This document shows, in pieces, positions 26,277-34,305 of a DNA stretch of 64,000 bases. The position numbers and the translations under genes were made by a program. The notes under the pieces are model-generated. The model saw only the letters and a program-made list of their open reading frames with translations, made no database searches and was not told where the DNA came from. Source of the DNA: Flavobacterium nitrogenifigens (GTDB lineage: Bacteria; Bacteroidota; Bacteroidia; Flavobacteriales; Flavobacteriaceae); the NCBI RefSeq assembly GCF_003254565.1, contig NZ_QJRI01000173.1, positions 147,555 to 211,554 of the forward strand, in the 5' to 3' direction. Within the stretch, counting starts at the first letter, position 1, and each line of letters opens with the position of its first letter.

Positions 26277-27152
26277 TTATGATTTTGGTACTAAATGATA
26301 AATCAAATAATCGTTATCTGCTCTAATTGCAATAAAGCATAAACTTGTATCAGTCAATTCTACAATTTTTACATTTGTAAAACTGAATGAAGGAAGAAAA
26401 TAACTTGGCTCATTTGGGTGAAGCATTTCTGCCCCTCCGTTGAAAGATATTCTGTCATTTGTTTCCCCATCTGTCAAACTATAATTAAATGTTCCTTTCT
26501 TAGTTGTCTTAGCGGTACTACCTAAAGCTGGATTAGTTTGTGTTACCGAAACATTATAACCTCCATTCAGGTCAAATGTAATTTCACCCCAATCCTTATT
26601 TTCTAAACCAGCCCACGAGATATCTGTAAGATTTGGCCACCATCCAGGACCGCTTACTGCTCTGTTAATATAACCTGGAGTATTTCCAATAAATTCTAAT
26701 GGAGCCGTCATATAAAGCACCCAAGTTTTTCCAGCTTGTCCGTTTGTTAATTTCGCCCATCTTGGATCTTTAAAGAAAGTTTCATCATTTTCAGGAACAT
26801 CTACAGTTACAGGAGCTGCTTCAACAGAACCGCCTCGCGCAAATGCTGTATAAAAAATAGAATATTTTCCAGCAAAAGGAAAAGTTACCTTATCCACACT
26901 TTGATTAGAGTGACCTAATTCGTTACCATTTGCATCTACATATTTCCAAAATGGAATGACAGTCGGATCGTCACTTTTAAAATTTACAAGATTTTTATTT
27001 GTAGCATCTTGCGTAATAGAAAACTTAAGTGTTTCTGGTGTTAAGGTAACTGCTGGAAGACTTTCGCGATCCTCAATTGCCTCACAAGAAAATAACAGCG
27101 AACCAATTGTAACAGCTGCTATTAAAATATATAATATACGTTTCATAGTCAT
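26277..27152 (-). CDS. Surface glycan-binding lipoprotein with PKD-like domain (SusE/SGBP position)
   Basis: A 291-residue lipoprotein with lipobox Cys23 (GSLLFSCEAIEDRE); the acids after Cys fit the surface-export signals of Bacteroidota lipoproteins. A PKD-like domain (VTFPFAGKYSIFYTAFARGG, about 75-110) is followed by a C-terminal beta domain rich in Trp (SGPGWWPNLTDISWAGLENK). It immediately follows susD, where SGBP or SusE/F proteins usually lie, so glycan binding at the cell surface is likely. The exact glycan cannot be read. ATG 27152 (MTMKRIL) or 27146 (MKRIL) are both possible; the longer reading from 27236 overlaps susD and destroys the signal peptide. Confidence 0.8.
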   Translation of the reverse strand: MTMKRILYILIAAVTIGSLLFSCEAIEDRESLPAVTLTPETLKFSITQDATNKNLVNFKSDDPTVIPFWKYVDANGNELGHSNQSVDKVTFPFAGKYSIFYTAFARGGSVEAAPVTVDVPENDETFFKDPRWAKLTNGQAGKTWVLYMTAPLEFIGNTPGYINRAVSGPGWWPNLTDISWAGLENKDWGEITFDLNGGYNVSVTQTNPALGSTAKTTKKGTFNYSLTDGETNDRISFNGGAEMLHPNEPSYFLPSFSFTNVKIVELTDTSLCFIAIRADNDYLIYHLVPKS

Positions 27153-27163
27153 TTTGTTTTGAA

Positions 27164-28744
27164 TTAATTCCAACCTGGATTTTGAGTTATTGTGCCATTT
27201 GAAAGAATGATCTGCGATTGCGGTAATGGTAACCAACCTTGAGTCTCTGTTCTAAAAGTAACTGTAAACTGAGAACCACCTGCAGTATTATCAATAGCTA
27301 ATTTCATTGCAGTCATTCCTTGTCTGATTAAGTCAAAATAACGATGTCCTTCAAGAGCTAATTCTAATTGACGCTCTTTCATGATGTTTTCTATACTAGC
27401 TGTTTTTCTGTTAGTAGTATTTTTAAACGCACGATCACGTACTCTGTCAAAATCTGCTTGCGCTAAAGCTTGGTTAGAAGATAAATTTAACTCGGCAGCC
27501 ATTAACAATACATCAGAAAAACGAATAATCGCATAATCTTGGTAGTTGTCAATTTGAAAGTTTCCTCCATTTGCTTCTACAACAGCTGTTCCTGCTTCGT
27601 TGGTAATTGGGCAATATTTTTTCCAAGAATATCCAGTGTACTGACGTTGCTCTCTAGCTTGCGCATCAAAGTTTAATCCTTCACCAGCATAGTCAATAAA
27701 TGAAGCTGCTTTTCTAGTATCACCTGCTTCATACAAGCTTACTAATTTAGGGTTTACAGTTGCTCCACCCCATCCAGTTGCATATCTTCCAATTGCTCCT
27801 CCACGTGGCGCAATGTTTACTTGGAAGCGGTTTCCTTCATGAAGATCCCAGTTTCCTTTTCCTGAACCGTTAAAACGAACCGCCCAAACCATTTCTGTAT
27901 TATCTTCTCCAGCAAAGTTTTCGAAAGAAGCTGCTAACCAAAGATTAGCAAAATCAGCTACTAAACCGTGCCCGCTATTATTTACTACATCATTGATGTA
28001 AGCTGTTGCTTCTGCTTTAGAAACTACACCAGCTAAATCTGCTTTACCATATGTTCCTGTATAGAATAAGAATGTTCTAGCCAAATATGCTTCAGCAGCC
28101 CATTTTGTAATACGGCCGTAATTAGCGTTTCCTGCTTGTGAGTAGTTTTCTGGACCTAAATTATCAGCAGCAAATTTTAAATCGCTTGCTATTAAAGCAT
28201 AAGTAACTTCTGGAGCTTGTCTCGGCAATTCGAACTCGCTTGTTGTTACAGTATGATCTAACGGAATAATATCTCCAAACATTTTAGCTGCTGTAAAATG
28301 GAAATGTGCTCTTAAGAAACGTGCTTCAGCTTCGTAACGAGTTTTCAAAGCCGTATCAGATCCCCAGTTTACTTTATCTATATTTTCTAATAAAATATTA
28401 GCTCTATAAATTCCTAAATAAGCATTTGACCAAACATCTTTGTTCATGTCTTTGTCTGAAACATATAGGAAACGATCCCATTCGATATCAGATTGAGCAT
28501 CAGCAATACCATAACCTCCAAAACAATCATCAGAAGCTTGTTCACTAATTAATAAAGGTCCGCCGTATGCCTCGCGCTGTAAAACATCGTAAACTGCTAC
28601 AAGACCTTCAAAAGCGTCAGAAGGTGTTTTATAAAAATTCTCTGTTACCTTATCTGTATATGGTTCGTTTTCCAAAAAATCTTCCGAACAAGCCCCTAAA
28701 ACAAGCAAGCTTGAAAGGGCAAATAATTTTATATATCTTTTCAT
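27164..28744 (-). CDS. SusD/RagB family outer-membrane glycan-binding lipoprotein
   Basis: A 526-residue lipoprotein with lipobox Cys19 (LLVLGACSEDFLENEP); the SEDFLE stretch is a typical surface-export signal. SusD-like TPR and binding regions are present: NAYLGIYRANILLENIDKV, YEAEARFLRAHFHFTAAKMF (the conserved RAxxYF-type helix) and the C-terminal ERQLELALEGHRYFDLIRQG. It caps the SusC barrel and binds oligosaccharide. The ATG at 28744 is 12 bases past the susC stop; the in-frame TTG at 28753 is a worse start. Confidence 0.96.
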   Translation of the reverse strand: MKRYIKLFALSSLLVLGACSEDFLENEPYTDKVTENFYKTPSDAFEGLVAVYDVLQREAYGGPLLISEQASDDCFGGYGIADAQSDIEWDRFLYVSDKDMNKDVWSNAYLGIYRANILLENIDKVNWGSDTALKTRYEAEARFLRAHFHFTAAKMFGDIIPLDHTVTTSEFELPRQAPEVTYALIASDLKFAADNLGPENYSQAGNANYGRITKWAAEAYLARTFLFYTGTYGKADLAGVVSKAEATAYINDVVNNSGHGLVADFANLWLAASFENFAGEDNTEMVWAVRFNGSGKGNWDLHEGNRFQVNIAPRGGAIGRYATGWGGATVNPKLVSLYEAGDTRKAASFIDYAGEGLNFDAQAREQRQYTGYSWKKYCPITNEAGTAVVEANGGNFQIDNYQDYAIIRFSDVLLMAAELNLSSNQALAQADFDRVRDRAFKNTTNRKTASIENIMKERQLELALEGHRYFDLIRQGMTAMKLAIDNTAGGSQFTVTFRTETQGWLPLPQSQIILSNGTITQNPGWN

Positions 28745-28756
28745 GGTTTTCAAAAT

Positions 28757-31700
28757 TTAAAAGTTAACATTCAGACCCATTAAATAGGTTCTTGGCTGAG
28801 GATAATATCCAACATCAATTCCTTTAGCCCAAGACTGATTTACGTTTCCGAAACCAATTTCTGGATCCATTCCTTTGTACTTTGTGAATGTATAAATGTT
28901 ATTTCCTGCAACATACAGTCTGAATTTGCTGAAGAAACTAAGTTTCGTTGTCAACTTTGTTAAATCACATCCGATTGTAGCATTTTTAATTCTGAAGAAA
29001 TCTGAATCCTGGATATATAAATCTGAGAATTTAGTATAATTTCCGTTTGCATCAGTTCCGTAAGTTACTCTTGGAATTCTATTAGAAGTTCCTTCAGTTG
29101 TCCATCTGCCTAACACATCTGTAGTGTTGTTTGTGTAAGCACGTGTGTAATCGTGAACTCCAAAAACGTTTTGTCCTCCTGCGATACCGTAAGTATTAAT
29201 AGAGAAATCAAATGCTTTGTATGATAATTCTAAATTAACACCATAGTTAATATCTGGGTTTGGATCTCCAATTTGTGTTTTATCGTTTGCATCGATTTTT
29301 CCGTCATTATTTAAATCTACGAAACGAACGTCTCCAGGTTGCGCATTTGGCTGAACACCTGCTGTAACTTCAGCAGCATTTTGGAAAATTCCGTCTGTTT
29401 TTAATCCGTAGAAATAACCCATTGGTTTTCCAACCTCAACGCGGTTCATCTCGTCTAAACCTTGAAACAATACGTTTGATTCTCCATGAATGATTCCTTC
29501 GTTGTTAGCAATTTTCAACACTTCGTTTTGGTTACGTGAAAGATTTGCATTGATGGCAAAATTCCAATCTTTTCCAAAACGTGTACGGTAAGATAAACCA
29601 ATTTCAAAACCTTTATTGCTTACGTCTCCACCATTAATGTAAGGTGCAGTTGCTCCCGCATAAGTTGGGATAGACGCCAATACTAACCAATCTTTGGTTT
29701 TCTTGTCATAGTAATCAAAAGTTAAAGTAAAGTTGGTAAACAATGTAGCATCAAAACCTAAGTCTAACTGCTCTGAAGTTTCCCATTTTAAGTTACGGTT
29801 TGCCAATTGGTCAGGGCTTGAACCTACTAAAAGAGTTTCATCGCCAGTTCCGAAATGATATGTTTTGTCTGTTGAGTTTACAGTTGACATATAAGCAAAT
29901 CTTCTTGCAAATTGGTCGTTACCATTTTGTCCCCAGCTCGCTCTTAATTTGAATGTATTTAAAACTTTGTTTTCTTTGAAGAAAGCTTCTTTATCTAAAT
30001 TCCATCCTGCAGAGAATGATGGGAAAATAGCATATTTGTTATCTGGACCAAATTCTGATGAACCGTCACGACGAACTGTTGCAGAGAATAAGTATTTATT
30101 GTTGTAATCGTACAATAAACGTCCGAAGTAAGACTGAATTGCATAATCTTTACGATTTCCTTTTACCACATTTGATGTTGGATCTTTTGCATTATCTAAA
30201 TAAGCATGTTCGAAATCATCAAAAATTAAGTTTCTTCCTTGCCCTTCCATATAATCAGAAGTATTCTTTTTAGCAGAAGTACCCACTAACACATCAAAAT
30301 TATGAGCATCGGCAATGTTGAATTTGTATTGAAGTGTATTCTCGAAAATCCATCCTAAAGATTTTGTAGCACTTTGAGTTACGCTAGAAACTGTATTGTT
30401 ATCATTTGAAGAAAGCGAATAAACTGGTCTGAAAGAACGGTAATTGCTATCTGTCATATCAACACCATAACTAGTTCTGAAAGTAAAGTTTTTTGCAAAT
30501 TTTAATTCAGCAAAAATGTTACCTACATAACGATTGGTTTTAGTCTGATTGAAGTTGTTGTAGTATAAAGATCCAACTGGATTGCTGATGTCTTGAGAGA
30601 TAATAGAATGAGCAAAATCTCCATTTTCATCATACGCCTGATCAATTGGAGCAGCGTTTAAGAAACTTCTAATTGCATTGCTGTAGATACCATCGTCTGC
30701 AACACCACTAGATTTAATATTTGATAAAGTGAAGTTTTCACCAATTTTCAAATATCCTTTAATTACTTCAGAAGTAGAGTTTACTGTAAAAGTTACACGA
30801 TCGTATTGAGATTGGTTAGTAGATCCTCCAATCATACCTTCTTGTCCGTAGTAAGATAAACCAGTTGCAATGGTAGATTTTTCGTCACCTCCTGTAATCA
30901 AAAGAGAGTGATTTTGTTTTATCGCACCTTCATTAAACAAATCTTTTTGCCAATCGTGATTTGGGAATCCTGCAACTTGCTCCTTTGTATATAATGGCGC
31001 ATATCCAGAATTTACACGAGCTTCGTTCATGATTGTTGTATATTCCTGTGTATTCATCAAATCTAGTTTTTTAGCAATCTGCTGAAAACCTGTATAAGAA
31101 CTGAAAGACACATTCATTTTACCATCCTTTCCTTTTTTAGTAGTAACCAAAATAACTCCGTTTGCCGCTCTTGCTCCGTAGATAGAAGCTGCCGAAGCAT
31201 CTTTTAAAATGTCTACCCTTTCAATAACAGAAGGATCAAGGTATCCGATTCCGTTATCTACCACTACACCATCAACTACATAAAGCGGATCACTGTTTCC
31301 TGCTGTACCTGCTCCACGAATATTTACCACCATATTCGCTCCCGGCTGCCCAGAAGATGAAGTTACAGAAACCCCAGAAGCTTGACCTTGTAAAGCATTT
31401 ACAACATCAAGACTCGCCACTTGCTGAATATCTTTTCCAGACACCAAAGAAGTTGCTGCAGTATTTACTTTCTTCTTTTGAGTACCGTAACCGATTACTA
31501 CAATTTCTTTCAGTTCTGCCGTTTCTGGACTCAAAACCACATTGACAACTTTTTGAGTTCCAACCGTAATATTTTGTGACTTGAAACCTACAAAAGAGAT
31601 TACCAAAACATCTCCTGTTTTAGCCTCGACTTTATATTTTCCGTCAAAATCGGTAACAGTACTCGATTTTGTTCCCTGTACTTGTACAGTTGCTCCTGGA

Positions 31701-31846
31701 ACTCCAAATCCGTCTTCGGAAGAGGTAATTGTCCCACTTACAGTTTTAGATTCTTGAGCAAATCCAAACTGCATCATAAATACGCTAAGCAGCACCGCCA
31801 TAAAACATGGAAGCTTTGTTGTTTTAATACAATTTTTGCTTTTCAT
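28757..31846 (-). CDS. SusC/RagA family TonB-dependent oligosaccharide transporter
   Basis: A 1029-residue outer-membrane transporter. A long signal peptide ends near MMQFGFAQ (residue 30). A carboxypeptidase-regulatory-like domain (VSGTITSSEDGFGVPGATVQ, about 34-115) is followed by the TonB-dependent plug (VVIGYGTQKKK, DPLYVVDGVVVDNG, ERVDILKDASAASIYGARAA) and a 22-strand barrel ending in YPQPRTYLMGLNVNF. It imports oligosaccharides made by the surface GH5, working with SusD. It is the first large gene of the PUL; a long leader with a possible 67-codon ORF precedes it. Confidence 0.97.
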   Translation of the reverse strand: MKSKNCIKTTKLPCFMAVLLSVFMMQFGFAQESKTVSGTITSSEDGFGVPGATVQVQGTKSSTVTDFDGKYKVEAKTGDVLVISFVGFKSQNITVGTQKVVNVVLSPETAELKEIVVIGYGTQKKKVNTAATSLVSGKDIQQVASLDVVNALQGQASGVSVTSSSGQPGANMVVNIRGAGTAGNSDPLYVVDGVVVDNGIGYLDPSVIERVDILKDASAASIYGARAANGVILVTTKKGKDGKMNVSFSSYTGFQQIAKKLDLMNTQEYTTIMNEARVNSGYAPLYTKEQVAGFPNHDWQKDLFNEGAIKQNHSLLITGGDEKSTIATGLSYYGQEGMIGGSTNQSQYDRVTFTVNSTSEVIKGYLKIGENFTLSNIKSSGVADDGIYSNAIRSFLNAAPIDQAYDENGDFAHSIISQDISNPVGSLYYNNFNQTKTNRYVGNIFAELKFAKNFTFRTSYGVDMTDSNYRSFRPVYSLSSNDNNTVSSVTQSATKSLGWIFENTLQYKFNIADAHNFDVLVGTSAKKNTSDYMEGQGRNLIFDDFEHAYLDNAKDPTSNVVKGNRKDYAIQSYFGRLLYDYNNKYLFSATVRRDGSSEFGPDNKYAIFPSFSAGWNLDKEAFFKENKVLNTFKLRASWGQNGNDQFARRFAYMSTVNSTDKTYHFGTGDETLLVGSSPDQLANRNLKWETSEQLDLGFDATLFTNFTLTFDYYDKKTKDWLVLASIPTYAGATAPYINGGDVSNKGFEIGLSYRTRFGKDWNFAINANLSRNQNEVLKIANNEGIIHGESNVLFQGLDEMNRVEVGKPMGYFYGLKTDGIFQNAAEVTAGVQPNAQPGDVRFVDLNNDGKIDANDKTQIGDPNPDINYGVNLELSYKAFDFSINTYGIAGGQNVFGVHDYTRAYTNNTTDVLGRWTTEGTSNRIPRVTYGTDANGNYTKFSDLYIQDSDFFRIKNATIGCDLTKLTTKLSFFSKFRLYVAGNNIYTFTKYKGMDPEIGFGNVNQSWAKGIDVGYYPQPRTYLMGLNVNF

Positions 31847-31862
31847 AATAAGAATTGATTAA

Positions 31863-31884
31863 GTTTAAGTTATAGTTAGTGTTT
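31863..31884 (-). promoter_or_regulatory. Looser copy of the AACTTAAAC leader element before susC
   Basis: On the minus strand AACACTAACTATAACTTAAA resembles the 21-bp element at 14623 and 32108, and ends 16 bases before the susC ATG. The GH3 gene has a related AACACCTAACTATC before its ATG. Suggests a shared 5'-UTR signal in this PUL. Confidence 0.4.
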
Positions 31885-31894
31885 TTTTTTTACC

Positions 31895-32098
31895 CTAAGA
31901 GAAATCTGGGAAAGCTCCCCAAGCAGATGATGCCAAAATGAGGGCCTGAATCTCATTTCCAACATTTCGTGCTTGCTGACAATAAACAGGCGTTTTAAAA
32001 ACAAGCATTTCTAAAACTTCAAAATCGATTCTTTCTGCAAAATTTGATGATGGTAATCTCATCAAAAAACTATTTAAATCAATTTTTAGAAAAAACAT
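31895..32098 (-). CDS. Possible leader ORF upstream of susC (67 codons)
   Basis: This ORF (MFFLKIDLNSFLMRLPSSNF...SSAWGAFPDFS) has no known domain. Its support is positional: the identical 21-bp element found before GH5 ends exactly 9 bases before its ATG. A second frame over the same DNA also stays open for about 40 codons (SKHEMLEMRFRPSFWHHLLG), and CTTGGGGAGCTTTCCCAG near its end can fold into a hairpin. It may be a translated leader that tunes susC, or a structured non-coding leader. A shadow ORF cannot be excluded. Confidence 0.4.
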   Translation of the reverse strand: MFFLKIDLNSFLMRLPSSNFAERIDFEVLEMLVFKTPVYCQQARNVGNEIQALILASSAWGAFPDFS

Positions 32099-32107
32099 TT
32101 GTGGTAA

Positions 32108-32128
32108 GTTTAAGTTAAGTGTAAGTTT
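32108..32128 (-). promoter_or_regulatory. 21-bp 5'-UTR element, copy in front of the susC leader ORF
   Basis: Identical over 21 bases to 14623-14643 and at the same 9-base distance from an ATG. It marks the probable 5' leader of the PUL transcript. Confidence 0.6.
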
Positions 32129-32144
32129 GTTCTTTTTTTGCTTA

Positions 32145-32190
32145 TAGTCAATTTGAATTTATCTTATGGTAAATTTGACTACAAGTGTAA
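32145..32190 (-). promoter_or_regulatory. susC control region: TAGTCAA inverted repeat and 30-bp shared element
   Basis: TAGTCAATTT (32145-32154) and AAATTTGACTA (32171-32181) form an inverted repeat. Overlapping it, 32161-32190 (ATCTTATGGT, 5 nt, TGACTACAAGT, 1 nt, TAA) matches 34306-34335 upstream of the double-glycine peptide gene with identical spacing. Probable regulator site for the PUL promoter, though no protein can be assigned with certainty. Confidence 0.5.
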
Positions 32191-32327
32191 AACAAATTTT
32201 CTATATTAGCAAAATATTAGGGTTATTTTTTTTCGATTCTAATTAATCACAATTCATTTTTATGAATGTTGTAAAAACCTAACAAGAATTGAAATAAAAA
32301 ATGTAGAAAAATCAAGGATTTATAAAA

Positions 32328-32401
32328 TTGACAATCAGCAACTTAAAAACAAGTTTAAAAACAATAGTTTTTTAGTTCCTTAATAAACAACTGATTGTCA
32401 A
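32328..32401. promoter_or_regulatory. Inverted repeat TTGACAATCAG / CTGATTGTCAA between susC and the NUDIX gene
   Basis: Perfect 11-base arms at 32328-32338 and 32391-32401, 63 bases apart centre to centre (six helical turns at 10.5 bp per turn), so both face the same side of the helix. The place, between divergent PUL and regulator, suggests two operator half-sites with DNA looping, bound perhaps by the adjacent NUDIX-type regulators (inference). The 640-bp gap otherwise holds only the leader ORF and AT-rich DNA. Confidence 0.5.
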
Positions 32402-32487
32402 ATTTTTGTTTCGTTAAAAAAATATAGAGTATTCAAAAAGGCTAATAATGATTTTATTTATTTAATTTGTCAAAATTTATCTCAGAT

Positions 32488-33204
32488 ATGGTTGAAAATG
32501 TAGACGACAAAACTGCTCATAAAAATGAAAACAGCGCGATGAATGCCATCACAATTGACTGTGTCATTTTTGGTTTTGATAAGGGCAGTCTTGAGGTGCT
32601 TTTGGTGCAGCATGCTGAAGGTATCAGTAAAGGAAAATGGGGACTTCCAGGAGGATGGATTTATAAAAAAGAAAGCACAGACAGTGCCGCTCATCGTTTA
32701 TTGAATGAGCTAACAGGTCTTGATAACATCTATCTGGAACAGCTGAAAGCATTTGGAGACCCAGATCGTTTCCCGCTGAGACGTGTCATTACGATTGGTT
32801 ATTATGCTCTTGTAAAAAGAGAAGATTATAATGTTAAAGCTGGTTTTACTGCTTCTGATGCGCAATGGTATAAAATAGACAGTATTCCAGATTTAATTTA
32901 CGATCATAACGAAATTTTAGCTTACAGTTTAAAACACCTTCGAAACAGAGTTCGTCAAGCACCGATTGGTTTTAATCTGCTTCCTGAAAAATTCACTTTA
33001 TTGCAACTGATGCAGTTATATGGAGAAATTTTAGGAATTGAAATGGACAAACCCAACTTTAGACGAAAAATTCTGCACATGAAACTTTTGGTGGCCTTAG
33101 ACGAAAAACAACAAGACGTTTCACACAGAGCTGCTCAGCTATATAAGTTTGATCCTGAAATTTATGAGCAATTAACTGAAAAAGGATTTAATTTTGAATT
33201 CTAA
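32488..33204 (+). CDS. NUDIX-domain transcriptional regulator, copy 1 (NrtR/AraR-like)
   Basis: A 238-residue protein with an N-terminal NUDIX fold (about 23-145) and a C-terminal winged-helix domain (LPEKFTLLQLMQLYGEILG, NFRRKILHMKLL). The NUDIX box reads GGWIYKKE...RLLNELTGL: the REUxEE core is RLLNEL, so most metal-binding glutamates are missing and hydrolysis is unlikely. This is how NrtR/AraR-type sensors look, where the domain binds a sugar or nucleotide effector and the winged helix binds DNA. It is divergent from the PUL, so PUL control is likely (inference). I use ATG 32488; an in-frame TTG lies at 32467. Confidence 0.85.
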   Translation: MVENVDDKTAHKNENSAMNAITIDCVIFGFDKGSLEVLLVQHAEGISKGKWGLPGGWIYKKESTDSAAHRLLNELTGLDNIYLEQLKAFGDPDRFPLRRVITIGYYALVKREDYNVKAGFTASDAQWYKIDSIPDLIYDHNEILAYSLKHLRNRVRQAPIGFNLLPEKFTLLQLMQLYGEILGIEMDKPNFRRKILHMKLLVALDEKQQDVSHRAAQLYKFDPEIYEQLTEKGFNFEF

Positions 33205-33234
33205 TTTTCAATACAAATTACTAACAACAACAAA

Positions 33235-33936
33235 TTGACTGAAATAACTACTAACCATCACAAACCAGCCGTAGAAGGAATCACGATTGACTGTGTTTTC
33301 TTCGGATTTAATAAAGAGAGTCTCGAAGTACTCTTAGTGCAGCATGCAGAAGGCGAAAGTAAAGGCAAATGGGGACTTCTTGGCGGATGGCTTCAAATAG
33401 ACGAAAGTGCAGATAATGCTGCTCAACGAATTTTACAAGAACTTACAGGTCTTGAAAACATCTATTTGGAACAATTAAAAGCCTTTACAGATCCGCAGCG
33501 TGTTCTGGAAAGACGCGTGGTTACTATTGGTTATTATACTTTGGTCAATAGAGAAGATTATAACATTAAAGCCAGTTTAAAAGTTTTTGAAGCAAAATGG
33601 TTCAAGATAAATGAAATTCCTAAGCTGATTTTTGACCATAATGAAATTTTAAATTTCAGTTTATTACAGCTTCGAAACCGCGTGCGTCAGGCGCCAATTG
33701 GGTTTAATCTTCTTCCTGAAAAGTTTACTTTATTGCAGCTGATGCAGCTATATGAAGAAATTCTTGGAATCGAATTGGATAAATCGAATTTTAGACGAAA
33801 AATTCTGCACATGAAATTATTAGTAGCTCTAGACGAAAAACAGCAGGACGTATCGCACAGAGCTGCAAAACTCTACAAATTTGATCCCGATATTTATAAA
33901 AAACTGACTGAAAAAGGATTTAATTTTGAGTTCTAA
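33235..33936 (+). CDS. NUDIX-domain transcriptional regulator, copy 2, TTG start
   Basis: A 233-residue tandem paralogue of the upstream gene, 30 bases after it. The C-terminal 90 residues are nearly identical (LRNRVRQAPIGFNLLPEKFT, DVSHRAA.LYKFDP), the N-terminal sensor more diverged. The NUDIX box is degenerate in the same way (GGWLQIDE...RILQELTGL). No ATG occurs before the conserved ITIDCVFFGF, so the TTG at 33235 (MTEITTNHHKPAVEG) is the likely start. Two copies with different sensor domains and one DNA-reading head could bind the same site in response to different effectors (inference). Confidence 0.83.
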   Translation: MTEITTNHHKPAVEGITIDCVFFGFNKESLEVLLVQHAEGESKGKWGLLGGWLQIDESADNAAQRILQELTGLENIYLEQLKAFTDPQRVLERRVVTIGYYTLVNREDYNIKASLKVFEAKWFKINEIPKLIFDHNEILNFSLLQLRNRVRQAPIGFNLLPEKFTLLQLMQLYEEILGIELDKSNFRRKILHMKLLVALDEKQQDVSHRAAKLYKFDPDIYKKLTEKGFNFEF

Positions 33937-33942
33937 AACACA

Positions 33943-33972
33943 AAGAGACATCAATGATGTCTCTTTTTTAAT
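33943..33972. terminator. Bidirectional terminator after the NUDIX pair
   Basis: AAAGAGACATCAATGATGTCTCTTTTTT: an 11-bp stem around a short loop, followed by a T-run; on the other strand it ends the double-glycine peptide gene. Confidence 0.85.
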
Positions 33973-33986
33973 TGAATTCAATTTGG

Positions 33987-34196
33987 TTATAAACAAGTCA
34001 AAACGCAGGTATAACCATCAAGCATAGGATAAGAAGTTCCCTGACAACCCGTTGCGACTAAACCATATCCAGAAGCACAAATGCTTGTAGGAACTGTCAA
34101 TCGACCAACAGGCGTTACGCCGCCAGTTATATTTTTCATTTCTTCATTAGAAAGTCTGCCAAATTTAGTGGCAAGCTGCATAGTTTGTTTTTTCAT
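33987..34196 (-). CDS. Double-glycine-leader peptide, bacteriocin/RiPP-like precursor
   Basis: A 69-residue peptide. The leader, about residues 1-26, ends in LSNEEMKNITGG, the double-glycine type cut by C39 peptidase-ABC exporters and common in Bacteroidota natural-product precursors. The 43-residue core starts VTPVGRLTVPTSIC and has four cysteines at core positions 14, 25, 38 and 42, plus many Ser/Thr/Gly. Such cores become disulfide-bonded or ring-modified peptides. No C39 exporter, LanB/LanM, radical SAM or other maturation gene is in the window, so the machinery would be elsewhere. It shares an upstream element with susC and a terminator with the NUDIX gene. Confidence 0.75.
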   Translation of the reverse strand: MKKQTMQLATKFGRLSNEEMKNITGGVTPVGRLTVPTSICASGYGLVATGCQGTSYPMLDGYTCVLTCL

Positions 34197-34305
34197 AATT
34201 TGTTGGGGTTAGATTAGTAAATAGTAAAATTCATTTTATCATTTTCGAAGAGGTATCTAGTGCACAGATAAATTCTAAAAAAATAATACAAAACCAAAGT
34301 CGATC

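Noticed and set aside
32482..32694. 70-codon minus-strand ORF over the first NUDIX gene
   Set aside because: Shadow of the well-supported NUDIX frame; no promoter or homologous motif.
33943..33972. Operator for the NUDIX genes
   Set aside because: The hairpin ends in a T-run on both strands and lies between two gene ends, so a terminator is the better reading.
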